A stretch of 11,279 bases of DNA from NCBI GenBank assembly GCA_947374485.1, contig CANCCF010000130.1, forward strand, positions 1 through 11,279, read 5' to 3'. How positions within the stretch are numbered: the first letter of the stretch is position 1; each line of letters starts with the position of its first letter. Below the pieces are notes generated by a model. It was not told where the DNA came from and did no database searches. It was given only the letters and a program-made list of their open reading frames with translations. Below, piece by piece: positions 1 through 7,393 of the stretch. This DNA comes from Comamonadaceae bacterium (GTDB lineage: Bacteria; Pseudomonadota; Gammaproteobacteria; Burkholderiales; Burkholderiaceae_C). A program made the position numbers and the translations under genes.

Positions 1-84
1 CAGATGGCGAAATTGGTAGACGCACCAGCTTCAGGTGCTGGCGATGGCAACATCGTGGAAGTTCGAGTCTTCTTCTGGGCACCA
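1..84 (+). tRNA. tRNA-Leu (anticodon CAG), 5' end cut by window edge
   Basis: This is a class II tRNA gene missing only its first three acceptor bases, which lie before the window. The visible CAGA at 1-4 pairs with the 3' acceptor strand TCTGGGC at 74-80, and ACCA follows at 81-84, so the CCA end is encoded. The anticodon stem CCAGC (25-29) pairs with GCTGG (37-41). The seven-base loop between them places CAG at 32-34, which reads the leucine codon CUG, a very frequent codon in these genes. A long variable arm (CGATG, loop GCAA, CATCG) is what leucine tRNAs carry. The T arm contains the usual TTCGAGT loop. All stems pair, so the gene looks functional. Confidence 0.96.
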
Positions 85-93
85 AAATAGATG

Positions 94-128
94 AGGCCTG
101 TGACGCAAGTCACAGGCCTTTTTCTTTT
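94..128 (+). terminator. Intrinsic terminator after tRNA-Leu
   Basis: A perfect 11-bp inverted repeat (AGGCCTGTGAC at 94-104, GTCACAGGCCT at 109-119) encloses a GCAA tetraloop and runs directly into a T-rich tract ending near 128. This is a textbook Rho-independent terminator for the tRNA gene. It ends only about 22 bases before the start codon of the downstream ATPase gene. Confidence 0.93.
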
Positions 129-150
129 GTGTCTTCACAATGGGGACACC

Positions 151-2655
151 ATGAACGGATTGACCAGTACCCAAGCCAAAGGCCTGTTGCAATCGCATGG
201 GCCCAACCGCTTGCAGAAAGCCACGCAGACCGCCCTGGTGCTGCAGTTCCTGGCGTACTTCCGCAACCCTCTCGTATTGATTCTGCTGGCCGCCAGCGCC
301 CTGTCTGCGCTCACCGGCGATGCCAGTGGCGCGTTCATCATCGGCGTCATCGTCTGCTTGAGCGTCACGCTGGACTTTGTGCAGGCCCACCGCGCCGGGG
401 CCGCTGCCGACAAGCTGGCCCTGCAGGTGGCTGTAACCGCCACCGCCCTGCGTGATGGCGTGGCACGCGAGGTGCCGGTGTTTGACCTGGTGCCGGGCGA
501 CGTGGTGCTGCTGTCGGCTGGCAGTCTGGTACCCGCCGACGCCACACTGCTGGAGGCCCATGATTTTTTTGTCAACCAGGCGCAGCTCACCGGCGAGCCC
601 TTCCCCATCGAGAAAAGGCGCTGTGGACCAAGCGCTCAGGGCCAGGTGCCAAACCAGACCTGGGAGCTCGACGCCAGCGACCGCATCTTTCTGGGCAGCT
701 CGGTGGTCAGCGGTTCGGCCCGTGCCCTGATTGGCCGCACCGGCAGCGCCACCGCGCTGGGGCAGATCGCTGTCGACCTGAACCGGGCCGCGCCGCCCAC
801 CGCATTCGAGCAGGGCACGCGGCAATTCGGCATGCTCATCATGCGGCTCACGCTCTTGATGGTGCTGTTCACCCTGCTGGTGAACGTGGCCCTGCACCGG
901 CCCCTGCTGGAATCGTTTTTGTTTGCCGTGGCCCTGGCGGTGGGCCTGACGCCTGAGTTGTTGCCCATGGTGGTGTCGGTCACCCTGACACAAGGCGCCC
1001 TGCGCATGGCTGCGCTCAAGGTCATCGTCAAACGGCCTTCGGCCATTCAGGACATGGGCGCCATGGATGTGCTGTGCACCGACAAGACCGGCACGCTGAC
1101 CGAGGCGCGCATCCAGCTGGAAAGGCACATGGACCCGCAGGGCCAGCCCTCCGGGCGCGTGCTGCAGCTGGCCTACCTGAACAGTTTTTTCGAGAGCGGA
1201 CTCAAGAGCCCACTGGATGACGCCATCCTGCAGCACAGCGAGGTGGACAGCAGCGCCTGGACCAAGATCGACGAAGTGCCGTTTGACTTCGAGCGCAGGC
1301 GCGTGTCGGTGCTGCTGCAATCAGCGCCACACGAGCGCCAGCTGATCGTCAAGGGCGCGCCCGAAGACATCCTCAGACTCTGCAGCCACTACGAGGCCCA
1401 TGACGGCCACACCCTGCCGCTGGACGCCGCCGCACGCCAGCAGATTGACGCGCGCTTCAACAGCCTGGGCGAAGAGGGTTTGCGCGTGCTGGGCGTGGCC
1501 TGGCGTGCAACCGCTGCCGACTTGCAACATGCGGTGGTGTCGGATGAGAGCGCCCTGGTGTTTGCAGGCTTTGCCGCCTTTCTGGACCCGCCCAAGGCCA
1601 GCGCCGGTGTGGCCCTGCAGGCCATGGCCGCCAGCGGAGTGGCGGTGAAGATCGTCACCGGTGACAACGAGCGCGTCACCCGCCACGTCTGCGAGCAGTT
1701 GGGCGTGCCGGTTCAGGGCCTGCTGACGGGCAGCGAAATTGCCACCATGAACGATGACGCCTTGCGCGCAAAGGTGGAGACCGTGAACCTGTTTTGCCGC
1801 GTCAACCCCTCGCAAAAAAACCGCATCATCCTGGCACTCAAGGCGCGCGGCCATGTGGTGGGCTATCTGGGCGATGGCATCAACGACGCGCCCTCGCTGC
1901 ACACGGCCGACGTGGGCATCTCGGTCAAGGGCGCGGTGGATGTGGCGCAGCAGGCCGCCGCGATGATTCTGCTGGAGAACGACCTGATGGTGCTGCACGC
2001 GGGCATCCTCGAAGGACGGCGCACCTTTGGCAATGTGATGAAGTACATCATGATGGCCACCAGCTCCAACTTCGGCAACATGTTCAGCATGGCTGCAGCC
2101 ACCGTGTTCCTGCCGTTTTTACCCATGTTGCCACTGCAGATTTTGCTCAACAACCTGATGTACGACGTGTCCGAAATCGCGCTGCCGCTTGACGCTGTGG
2201 ACGCCGAAGACCTGGCCGCGCCGAAGCGCTGGAACATGGCTTTCATACGCAACTTCATGCTGACGATTGGCCCCATCAGCTCGCTGTTTGACTTTCTGAC
2301 CTTCTACCTGCTGATGCGCCTGCTCCAGGCCGACGAGGCCCTGTTCCACACCGGCTGGTTTGTGGAATCGATTGCCACCCAGGTGCTGGTGATCTTTGTC
2401 ATACGCACCCGCCTCAACCCGTTGCGCAGCCACCCCAACCGCTGGCTGGTGCTGACCTCGCTGGGAGTGGTGCTGGCCGCCATGGCCCTGCCCTTCACAC
2501 CACTGGCACCCACCCTGGGCTTTGCGCCGCTGCCGCTGGGCTACTTCGCGCTGCTGGCCGTGCTATTGCCCGCCTACCTGCTAATGGTGGAAGGCGCCAA
2601 GCAGTGGTTCTACCGCTGGCTACAACCACGCATGCCGCACACCCAGGCTCACTGA
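151..2655 (+). CDS. mgtA: MgtA-like P-type ATPase (probable Mg2+ importer), 834 aa
   Basis: An inner-membrane cation pump of the P3B (MgtA/MgtB) type, expected to couple ATP hydrolysis to Mg2+ uptake. Visible landmarks: an N-terminal cation-ATPase segment, M1-M2 near residues 30-75, the actuator motif TGEP at 147-150, M3-M4 at about 230-277 with TPELLP at 267-272, the phosphorylated Asp 311 in DKTGTLTE, the nucleotide-binding motif KGAPE at 401-405, TGDN at 503-506, and the hinge GDGINDAP at 574-581. The M5-M6 region, with LMYD at 669-672, resembles Salmonella MgtA/MgtB more than Ca2+, heavy-metal or K+ pumps. At 834 residues it is somewhat shorter than the roughly 900-residue enterobacterial proteins. 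The ATG at 151 is preferred because GGGGA (142-146) precedes it; the in-frame ATG at 91 lies at the terminator and lacks a ribosome binding site. Ion specificity is inferred from motif resemblance. Confidence 0.9.
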   Translation: MNGLTSTQAKGLLQSHGPNRLQKATQTALVLQFLAYFRNPLVLILLAASALSALTGDASGAFIIGVIVCLSVTLDFVQAHRAGAAADKLALQVAVTATALRDGVAREVPVFDLVPGDVVLLSAGSLVPADATLLEAHDFFVNQAQLTGEPFPIEKRRCGPSAQGQVPNQTWELDASDRIFLGSSVVSGSARALIGRTGSATALGQIAVDLNRAAPPTAFEQGTRQFGMLIMRLTLLMVLFTLLVNVALHRPLLESFLFAVALAVGLTPELLPMVVSVTLTQGALRMAALKVIVKRPSAIQDMGAMDVLCTDKTGTLTEARIQLERHMDPQGQPSGRVLQLAYLNSFFESGLKSPLDDAILQHSEVDSSAWTKIDEVPFDFERRRVSVLLQSAPHERQLIVKGAPEDILRLCSHYEAHDGHTLPLDAAARQQIDARFNSLGEEGLRVLGVAWRATAADLQHAVVSDESALVFAGFAAFLDPPKASAGVALQAMAASGVAVKIVTGDNERVTRHVCEQLGVPVQGLLTGSEIATMNDDALRAKVETVNLFCRVNPSQKNRIILALKARGHVVGYLGDGINDAPSLHTADVGISVKGAVDVAQQAAAMILLENDLMVLHAGILEGRRTFGNVMKYIMMATSSNFGNMFSMAAATVFLPFLPMLPLQILLNNLMYDVSEIALPLDAVDAEDLAAPKRWNMAFIRNFMLTIGPISSLFDFLTFYLLMRLLQADEALFHTGWFVESIATQVLVIFVIRTRLNPLRSHPNRWLVLTSLGVVLAAMALPFTPLAPTLGFAPLPLGYFALLAVLLPAYLLMVEGAKQWFYRWLQPRMPHTQAH

Positions 2656-3353
2656 ATCACCTGTCCGTCCACCACCTGAATCGTCTTGTCACAGCGCTGC
2701 GCCAGCGCCGCGTTGTGGGTCACAAACAGCACCGTGGTGCCATGCTCCTGGTTGACCTTGCGCAGCAGCGTGAACACCGCGTCCGCACTCTTGGTGTCCA
2801 GATTGCCGGTGGGCTCGTCGGCCAGCAGCACGGCCGGGTTCATGGCCAGGGCGCGCGCAATGGCCACGCGCTGCTGCTGGCCGCCGCTCATGTTGCTGGC
2901 CAGGTTGTCGCGCCACGGCGTCAGGCCCACGCTCTCCAGCAATTGCGCGGCGCGCTCGCGCATCTGCGCATCCGGAAAGCCGGCCGCCCCCAGCATGGGA
3001 ATCACCACGTTTTCCAGCGCGGTAAAGGCGGTGATGAGGTGGTGGTACTGGAACACAAAGCCGATGGTGTGGCCGCGCAGCCGGGTGAGCGCCGTGTCGT
3101 CGAGCGTGGTGGTTTCTTCGCCTGCGATCTGCAGCGTGCCCGCCGAGGGCCGGTCCAGCAAGCCCACGATGTTGAGCAAGGTGCTCTTGCCCGAGCCCGA
3201 TGGCCCCACCACCGCGCAGAACTCGCCCCGGCGCAGCGTGAGGTCGATGCCGTGCAGCACCTCGGTCTCGAAAGATGTGCCGCGGTTGAAGGCCTTGCGC
3301 ACGCCCGTGAGTTGCACCACCACGTCATTCGCCACGGCAGAATTTTCAGCCAC
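2649..3353 (-). CDS. ABC transporter ATP-binding protein, MacB/LolD/DevA type, 234 aa
   Basis: The cytoplasmic ATPase of a tripartite exporter, expected to drive the FtsX-like permease encoded just upstream. All ABC motifs are intact: Walker A GPSGSGKST (50-58), Q-loop Gln 102, signature SGGQQQR (156-162), Walker B ending in DEP (179-181), D-loop Asp 186 in TGNLD, and the switch His 213. The TGNLD and QQQR sequences are usual for the LolD/MacB group. The GTG at 3353 is chosen as start because it overlaps the permease stop by 8 bp, typical of translational coupling, and leaves a normal N-terminus. An in-frame ATG at 3401 would add 16 arginine-rich residues encoded inside the permease gene. The 3' end overlaps the convergent ATPase gene's stop region by 7 bp. 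The transported substrate cannot be read from the sequence. Confidence 0.92.
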   Translation of the reverse strand: MAENSAVANDVVVQLTGVRKAFNRGTSFETEVLHGIDLTLRRGEFCAVVGPSGSGKSTLLNIVGLLDRPSAGTLQIAGEETTTLDDTALTRLRGHTIGFVFQYHHLITAFTALENVVIPMLGAAGFPDAQMRERAAQLLESVGLTPWRDNLASNMSGGQQQRVAIARALAMNPAVLLADEPTGNLDTKSADAVFTLLRKVNQEHGTTVLFVTHNAALAQRCDKTIQVVDGQVIQ

Positions 3354-4587
3354 GGATCGCCACCACCGGATCGAGGCGCGCCGCGCGCAGCGCCGGGGCA
3401 AAGGCCGCCAGCAGGCCGGTCAGCGTGGCCAGCAACAGGGCCAGGGCGAAGAGCATGGGGTCAAACGCCAGCGGAAACAGCGGCGTGCCATCGGCATTGC
3501 GGGCAAAGCGCTGCCACAGCACCAGCGCCACGGCACCAATGGCGCAACCCACGATGGCGCCGCCCAGCCCCAGCAGGCCGCCCTGCAGCAAGAAGAGCCG
3601 CAGGATCTGCCCGCGCGAAATGCCCATGGCCCGCAGAATGCCGATCTCGCGCGACTTCTGCACCACCACCACCACCAGCACGCTGGCAATGCCAAAGGCC
3701 ACCGACAGGCCGACAAAGAAGCGGATGGCGGTGTTGGCCGTGGTCTGTGCGCTGATGGCGGCAAAGAACTGCGCGCTGCTCTTGATCCAGCTGTCGGCCT
3801 CCACGCCGGTGGCCGCCGCAATGCGCTGGGCGATGGTCTCGGCCGCATAAATGTCCGTCACCGTGACCTCCACACTGGTCACGCCGCCCGGCATGTCGAG
3901 CAGGCTTTGCGCCATGCGCAAGGTGGTGAAGGTGCTGCGCTGGTTGGCGCCCTTATTGCCCAGGTCAAAAACGCCCACGATCGACAGCACGTTGCTGGCG
4001 CCATTGGCCGAGGTGACGTGCAGCTTGTCGCCCACATCCACACCCAGGTCCGCGCTGAGCTCGGTGCCGATCAGAATGTCCGCGCCCGAGAGGCGCAGGC
4101 TGCCGCGCACCAGCTTGTCGCTGAAATCGACGATGCGGAAATAGGTGTCCGGCTCTATGCCCGTCACCGTCACCGCCTTGGTGGCATTGCCACGCAGCAC
4201 CAGCACCGGCCCGCTGGCCACGGGTGACACCACCCGGATGCCCGGCATGGCGCGCACCTGCGACACCACCGCCTGCCACTGGTCGATGGACTTGGTGAGT
4301 TGCAAGGGCGGCTGCACGATGGCGCCCTCCACTTCACCCGGCGCGGCGTCGGCACCCGCGCGCAAGGGCCGCGTGACCTGCTGGGGCTGCAGCAGCTGGA
4401 TATGTGCCTGGGCCGACAGAATGCGGCGAATGAAATTGCCCTGCAGCCCGGCCAGGAGTGCCGACATGAACACGATGACCCCTACACCAATGGCCACGCC
4501 GGCAATGATGAACAGGGTCTGCAGGCGGCCCTCGCGCAGGAAGCGGATGGCCACAATCCATTCAAAGGGCAGCCAGGGGGTGAACAT
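3346..4587 (-). CDS. FtsX-like ABC exporter permease (DevC/MacB/LolC type), 413 aa
   Basis: The inner-membrane permease of the exporter, partner of the adjacent ATPase and adaptor. Topology fits the type VII ABC fold: a first membrane helix at about residues 25-48, a large periplasmic domain from about 50 to 280, then three helices near 285-306, 329-352 and 378-398. The second helix is followed by the cytoplasmic coupling segment QKSREIGILRAMG, the most diagnostic FtsX-family feature. The protein ends in ARLDPVVAIRG, the usual C-terminal motif of these permeases. The start ATG is preceded by AGGGG and lies 9 bp after the stop of the adaptor gene, while the 3' end overlaps the ATPase start by 8 bp. 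Unlike MacB, the permease and ATPase are separate proteins, as in DevCA. The substrate is unknown; MacB-like roles in export of lipids, glycolipids, peptides or antibiotics are all possible. Confidence 0.9.
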   Translation of the reverse strand: MFTPWLPFEWIVAIRFLREGRLQTLFIIAGVAIGVGVIVFMSALLAGLQGNFIRRILSAQAHIQLLQPQQVTRPLRAGADAAPGEVEGAIVQPPLQLTKSIDQWQAVVSQVRAMPGIRVVSPVASGPVLVLRGNATKAVTVTGIEPDTYFRIVDFSDKLVRGSLRLSGADILIGTELSADLGVDVGDKLHVTSANGASNVLSIVGVFDLGNKGANQRSTFTTLRMAQSLLDMPGGVTSVEVTVTDIYAAETIAQRIAAATGVEADSWIKSSAQFFAAISAQTTANTAIRFFVGLSVAFGIASVLVVVVVQKSREIGILRAMGISRGQILRLFLLQGGLLGLGGAIVGCAIGAVALVLWQRFARNADGTPLFPLAFDPMLFALALLLATLTGLLAAFAPALRAARLDPVVAIRG

Positions 4588-4596
4588 GCCAGCCCC

Positions 4597-5835
4597 TTAC
4601 TGCTTGGCCAGTTGCGCCCGCACGCGGGCGCCGGGTTGCACGGTGGTGGCAACGGCCACCAGCAGGTCACCGGCCTGCAGGCCCTCCAGCACCTCCGCCT
4701 GGCCACCGCTGCGCAAGCCCAGCTTCACCGCCACCTTGTCGGCCCGGCCACCCTGCACGCGCAGCACCCAAGGCTGCGTGCTGTCGGCGTCGCGCACGGC
4801 AGCGGCAGGCACCACCAGCGCCTGCGGCCTGCGCGCCACTTCGATGTCCACCGACACCGTCATGTCCTGGCGCAGCACTTCGGGTGGCTCGGTCACATCC
4901 AGCTTCACATCCACAGCGCCGGTCTGCACATTCACCCCGGGGTTGATATAGGCTAGCGTGGCCTTGAATTTCTGTTGCGGATAGGCATCGGCCGAGGCCA
5001 GCGCCTGCTGGCCCAAGGCAATCAGGTGCAAATTCTTCTCGTCAATGGCCACCACCATTTGCGTCTTGCCAACCGGCGACAGGGTCATCAGCACCTTGCC
5101 TGCCTGCACCACGTCGCCCACTTCCACGTTGCGCGCTATCAGCACGCCGTCCAGCGGCGCCTGGATCTGCGTGTAGCGGGTGCGCGCCTGGGCCAATGCC
5201 AGGGCAGCGCGGGCTTCTTCCACGGCACCCTGTGCCAGCGCGTAATCGCTGCCGCTGCGGGCGGTGCTGTCGAGCTGCTTTTGTGCCGAGCGCGCTTGCG
5301 CATCGGCCAGTTCGGTGGCCTTGCGGGAATCATCGAGCGCAGCCTGGCCGATGAAGCCCTGCTGGAACAGATTCTGGTTGCGCTGGTAGCTGGCACGGGC
5401 ATTGTCCAGGTTGCTTTGGGCCTGGCGCAGGGCCTGCTCGGCCACGGGTGCCTGCACTTCCTGCAACTGGCGCAACTTGCCCTGGGCTTGTACCAGCGCC
5501 ATGGCGGCCTGGCGCTCGGCGGCCTGCAGTTCGCTGCTGCCCAATTCAATCAGCAGCGCGCCCGCCTTGACGCTCTGGCCCTCGGTCACTGGCACGCGCA
5601 CCACGGTGGCGGTGATCTGCGCGCCGATGTCCACCCGGTGCGGGCTTTCCACGTGGCCGCTGGCCACCACGGTTTGCACCAGGTCGCGGCGCAACACGGC
5701 CTGGACCGCGACCTGCGGGCCTTGCCACCACTTCCATGCGAAAAATACGATGGCCAGCGCGGCCACGGCGCCAATGGGAAAGCGCCAGCGGATGCGCGCC
5801 AGCTTGGGGAATGGAGTCATGTTGGCCACAAGCAT
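4597..5835 (-). CDS. HlyD/MacA/DevB-type periplasmic adaptor protein, 412 aa
   Basis: The membrane-fusion protein of the exporter, expected to bridge the FtsX-like permease to an outer-membrane channel. The order is canonical: a short basic cytoplasmic tail (1-18), one membrane anchor (about 19-37), a first half of the biotinyl-lipoyl domain (about 59-98), a long Gln/Ala-rich coiled-coil hairpin (about 100-225), a second lipoyl half beginning QAPLDGVL, then beta-barrel and membrane-proximal domains. A second ATG at 5820 would remove five residues; the ATG at 5835 is kept because AGG (5842-5840) lies at workable distance, whereas the second has no convincing ribosome binding site. It is the first gene of the three-gene exporter operon. 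No TolC-type outer-membrane gene is present in the window, so the channel must be encoded elsewhere. Confidence 0.92.
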   Translation of the reverse strand: MLVANMTPFPKLARIRWRFPIGAVAALAIVFFAWKWWQGPQVAVQAVLRRDLVQTVVASGHVESPHRVDIGAQITATVVRVPVTEGQSVKAGALLIELGSSELQAAERQAAMALVQAQGKLRQLQEVQAPVAEQALRQAQSNLDNARASYQRNQNLFQQGFIGQAALDDSRKATELADAQARSAQKQLDSTARSGSDYALAQGAVEEARAALALAQARTRYTQIQAPLDGVLIARNVEVGDVVQAGKVLMTLSPVGKTQMVVAIDEKNLHLIALGQQALASADAYPQQKFKATLAYINPGVNVQTGAVDVKLDVTEPPEVLRQDMTVSVDIEVARRPQALVVPAAAVRDADSTQPWVLRVQGGRADKVAVKLGLRSGGQAEVLEGLQAGDLLVAVATTVQPGARVRAQLAKQ

Positions 5836-5842
5836 GACGCCT

Positions 5843-5855
5843 GCAGCCTCGCTGC
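5843..5855 (-). other. Short hairpin abutting the adaptor gene's ribosome binding site
   Basis: On the minus strand GCAGC, a 3-base loop and GCTGC form a 5-bp stem that directly touches the AGG ribosome binding site (5842-5840) of the adaptor gene. It might modestly limit translation initiation, but it is short and could be chance. The rest of the 87-bp gap between the adaptor gene and rimO (5836-5922) shows no convincing terminator or promoter. Confidence 0.25.
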
Positions 5856-5922
5856 TTGTTGATTTTGGACAGGGAAACCCGACTCTGCCGGTGTCTTTAC
5901 CGCCTCGAAGCCAGAACGGCTG

Positions 5923-7326
5923 CTAGAAGGGCTGCGCCACCAGGTCGTGGCCCTCGGTGCCCACAATGCGCGACTTGGTGAACTCACCCACCTTGAGCGT
6001 CTTGCTGATCTTCTCGGGCGGCAACAAACGCACGATGCCGTCGATCTCGGGCGCATCGGCATAGCTGCGGCCCACGCCGCCTTTTTTGCCCAGGCCCGGC
6101 GCCGAGTCCACCAGCACCTGCATGGTGGCGCCCACGCGCTTTTTCAGCCGCGCGGCCGACACGCGCTCGGCCACCGCCATGAAGCGGGCACGGCGCTCTT
6201 CGCGCACTGGCGCTGGCAACATGCCGGGCAGCTCGTTTGCGGCGGCACCGTCCACCGGGCTGTAGGCAAAGCAGCCGGCGCGGTCGATTTGCGCCTCTTC
6301 CAGAAAGTCCAACAGGTGCTGGAACTCGTCTTCCGTCTCGCCGGGAAAGCCGGCAATAAAGGTGCTGCGGATGACCAGCTCGGGGCACTCGATGCGCCAC
6401 TTTTGAATACGCTCCAGGTTCTTCTCGCCACTGGCCGGTCGCTTCATGCGGCGCAGCACATCGGGGTGGCTGTGCTGCAGCGGCACGTCCAGATACGGCA
6501 GCACCAGGCCACTGGCCATCAGCGGCAGGATGGCGTCCACGCTCGGGTACGGATACACATAGTGCAGACGCACCCAGGCACCATAGGGCTGGGCGATTTC
6601 ACCCAAGGTTTGCACCAGCTCCAGCATGCGGGTCTTGACCGGCTTGCCGTCCCAAAAACCGGTGCGGTATTTCACATCCACGCCATACGCCGAGGTGTCC
6701 TGGCTGATCACCAGCAATTCTTTGACGCCGCCCTCAAACAGGGCGCGCGCCTCGCTCAGCACATCACCAATCGGACGGCTCACCAAGTCGCCGCGCATGC
6801 TGGGGATGATGCAGAAGGTGCAGCGGTGGTTGCAGCCTTCGCTGATTTTCAAATACGCATAGTGTTTGGGCGTGAGCTTGATGCCGGCTACGCCGAAGGG
6901 GCTGGGCACCAGGTCCAGAAACGGGTCATGCGGCTTGGGCAGGTGCAGGTGAATCGCATCCATTACCTCCTGCGTGGCGTGCGGACCGGTCACGGCCAGC
7001 ACGCGGGGGTGCAGCTCGCGCACCATGTTGCCGCCGTCCTTGCTGGTCTTGGCGCCCAGGCAACCGGTGACGATCACGCGGCCGTTTTCGGCCAGCGCTT
7101 CGCCAATGGTGTCCAGGCTTTCCTGCACGGCTTCGTCAATGAAGCCGCAGGTGTTGACGATGACGATGTCCGCGCCCTGGAAGGTCTTGGAGGTCTGGTA
7201 GCCCTCGGCGCTGAGCTGCGTAAGGATCAGCTCGGAGTCGGTCAGGGCCTTGGGGCAACCCAGGCTGGCAAAGCCGACCTTGGGGATTTTGTTGGCAGGG
7301 GCAGTGGGAGTAAGTACGTCGCTCAT
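5923..7326 (-). CDS. rimO: Ribosomal protein S12 methylthiotransferase RimO, 467 aa
   Basis: A radical-SAM enzyme that methylthiolates the conserved aspartate (Asp 88/89) of ribosomal protein S12, using two [4Fe-4S] clusters. The N-terminal UPF0004 domain carries its three cluster cysteines at Cys 24 (SLGCPKA), Cys 60 (NTCGF) and Cys 89 (TGCLGA). The radical-SAM cluster motif CxxxCxxC is Cys 165, Cys 169 and Cys 172 (EGCNHRCTFC). A TRAM-like RNA/protein-binding domain fills roughly the last 70 residues. SLGCPK and the total length separate RimO from the related tRNA enzymes MiaB and MtaB. All catalytic residues are intact. Only a weak GGGG-type ribosome binding site precedes the ATG. It lies 57 bp downstream of brnA on the same strand and shows no obvious promoter of its own in that gap. 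Confidence 0.96.
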   Translation of the reverse strand: MSDVLTPTAPANKIPKVGFASLGCPKALTDSELILTQLSAEGYQTSKTFQGADIVIVNTCGFIDEAVQESLDTIGEALAENGRVIVTGCLGAKTSKDGGNMVRELHPRVLAVTGPHATQEVMDAIHLHLPKPHDPFLDLVPSPFGVAGIKLTPKHYAYLKISEGCNHRCTFCIIPSMRGDLVSRPIGDVLSEARALFEGGVKELLVISQDTSAYGVDVKYRTGFWDGKPVKTRMLELVQTLGEIAQPYGAWVRLHYVYPYPSVDAILPLMASGLVLPYLDVPLQHSHPDVLRRMKRPASGEKNLERIQKWRIECPELVIRSTFIAGFPGETEDEFQHLLDFLEEAQIDRAGCFAYSPVDGAAANELPGMLPAPVREERRARFMAVAERVSAARLKKRVGATMQVLVDSAPGLGKKGGVGRSYADAPEIDGIVRLLPPEKISKTLKVGEFTKSRIVGTEGHDLVAQPF

Positions 7327-7352
7327 GCCCCGATTGTCCCAGCATTTGCCGG

Positions 7353-7360
7353 GGGGCCCC
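7353..7360. repeat. GGGGCCCC palindrome in the rimO leader
   Basis: The 57-bp gap between brnA and rimO contains a perfect 8-bp GGGGCCCC palindrome. Next to it, toward rimO, is a possible 6-bp hairpin (CCCGGC with GCTGGG, around 7336-7352). There is no T-run after either, so they do not look like a terminator; they may simply structure the rimO 5' leader. Confidence 0.3.
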
Positions 7361-7368
7361 TATTCACA

Positions 7369-7393
7369 CTTTCTCAGGCTTTCTCAGGCTTTC
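7369..7393. repeat. 10-bp tandem repeat (2.5 copies) spanning the brnA stop codon
   Basis: The unit CTTTCTCAGG occurs at 7369-7378 and again at 7379-7388, followed by a half copy CTTTC (7389-7393). Read on the minus strand the repeat covers the last codons and TGA stop (7386-7384) of brnA and the bases after it. One copy was probably added by slippage; since it lies at the stop it does not change the protein. Confidence 0.8.

Noticed and set aside
91..150. Upstream ATG at 91 as start of the P-type ATPase
   Set aside because: It comes right after an in-frame TAG, has no ribosome binding site, would encode residues from the terminator stem, and adds nothing family-like; the ATG at 151 has GGGGA in front.
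1..150. tRNA-Leu 3' end as an attachment site of an integrated element
   Set aside because: No integrase, no repeated copy of the tRNA 3' end elsewhere in the window, and the next gene is an ordinary transporter.
31..1320. A 429-codon open frame antisense to the tRNA and the P-type ATPase
   Set aside because: It reads through the reverse complement of the tRNA and of a clear MgtA-like gene, has a low-complexity Gln/His/Gly-rich composition and no family resemblance. Its end (PEEDSNFHDVAIAST) is the known artefact of translating tRNA-Leu backwards.
3354..3401. ATG at 3401 as start of the ABC ATPase
   Set aside because: It would add an Arg/Trp-rich stretch encoded within the permease gene; the GTG at 3353 gives the classical stop-start overlap.
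2604..4227. Long plus-strand open frames opposite the ABC ATPase and permease
   Set aside because: They are high-GC shadows of well-supported minus-strand genes, with His/Arg/Gln-rich translations and no recognisable domain.
4145..5862. Plus-strand open frames opposite the adaptor and permease
   Set aside because: Shadow frames; the minus strand encodes complete HlyD and FtsX-family proteins with correct operon spacing.
5895..5922. Possible terminator after rimO (small GGCT/AGCC inverted repeat)
   Set aside because: The stem is only about 4 bp and has no T-run in the direction of transcription.
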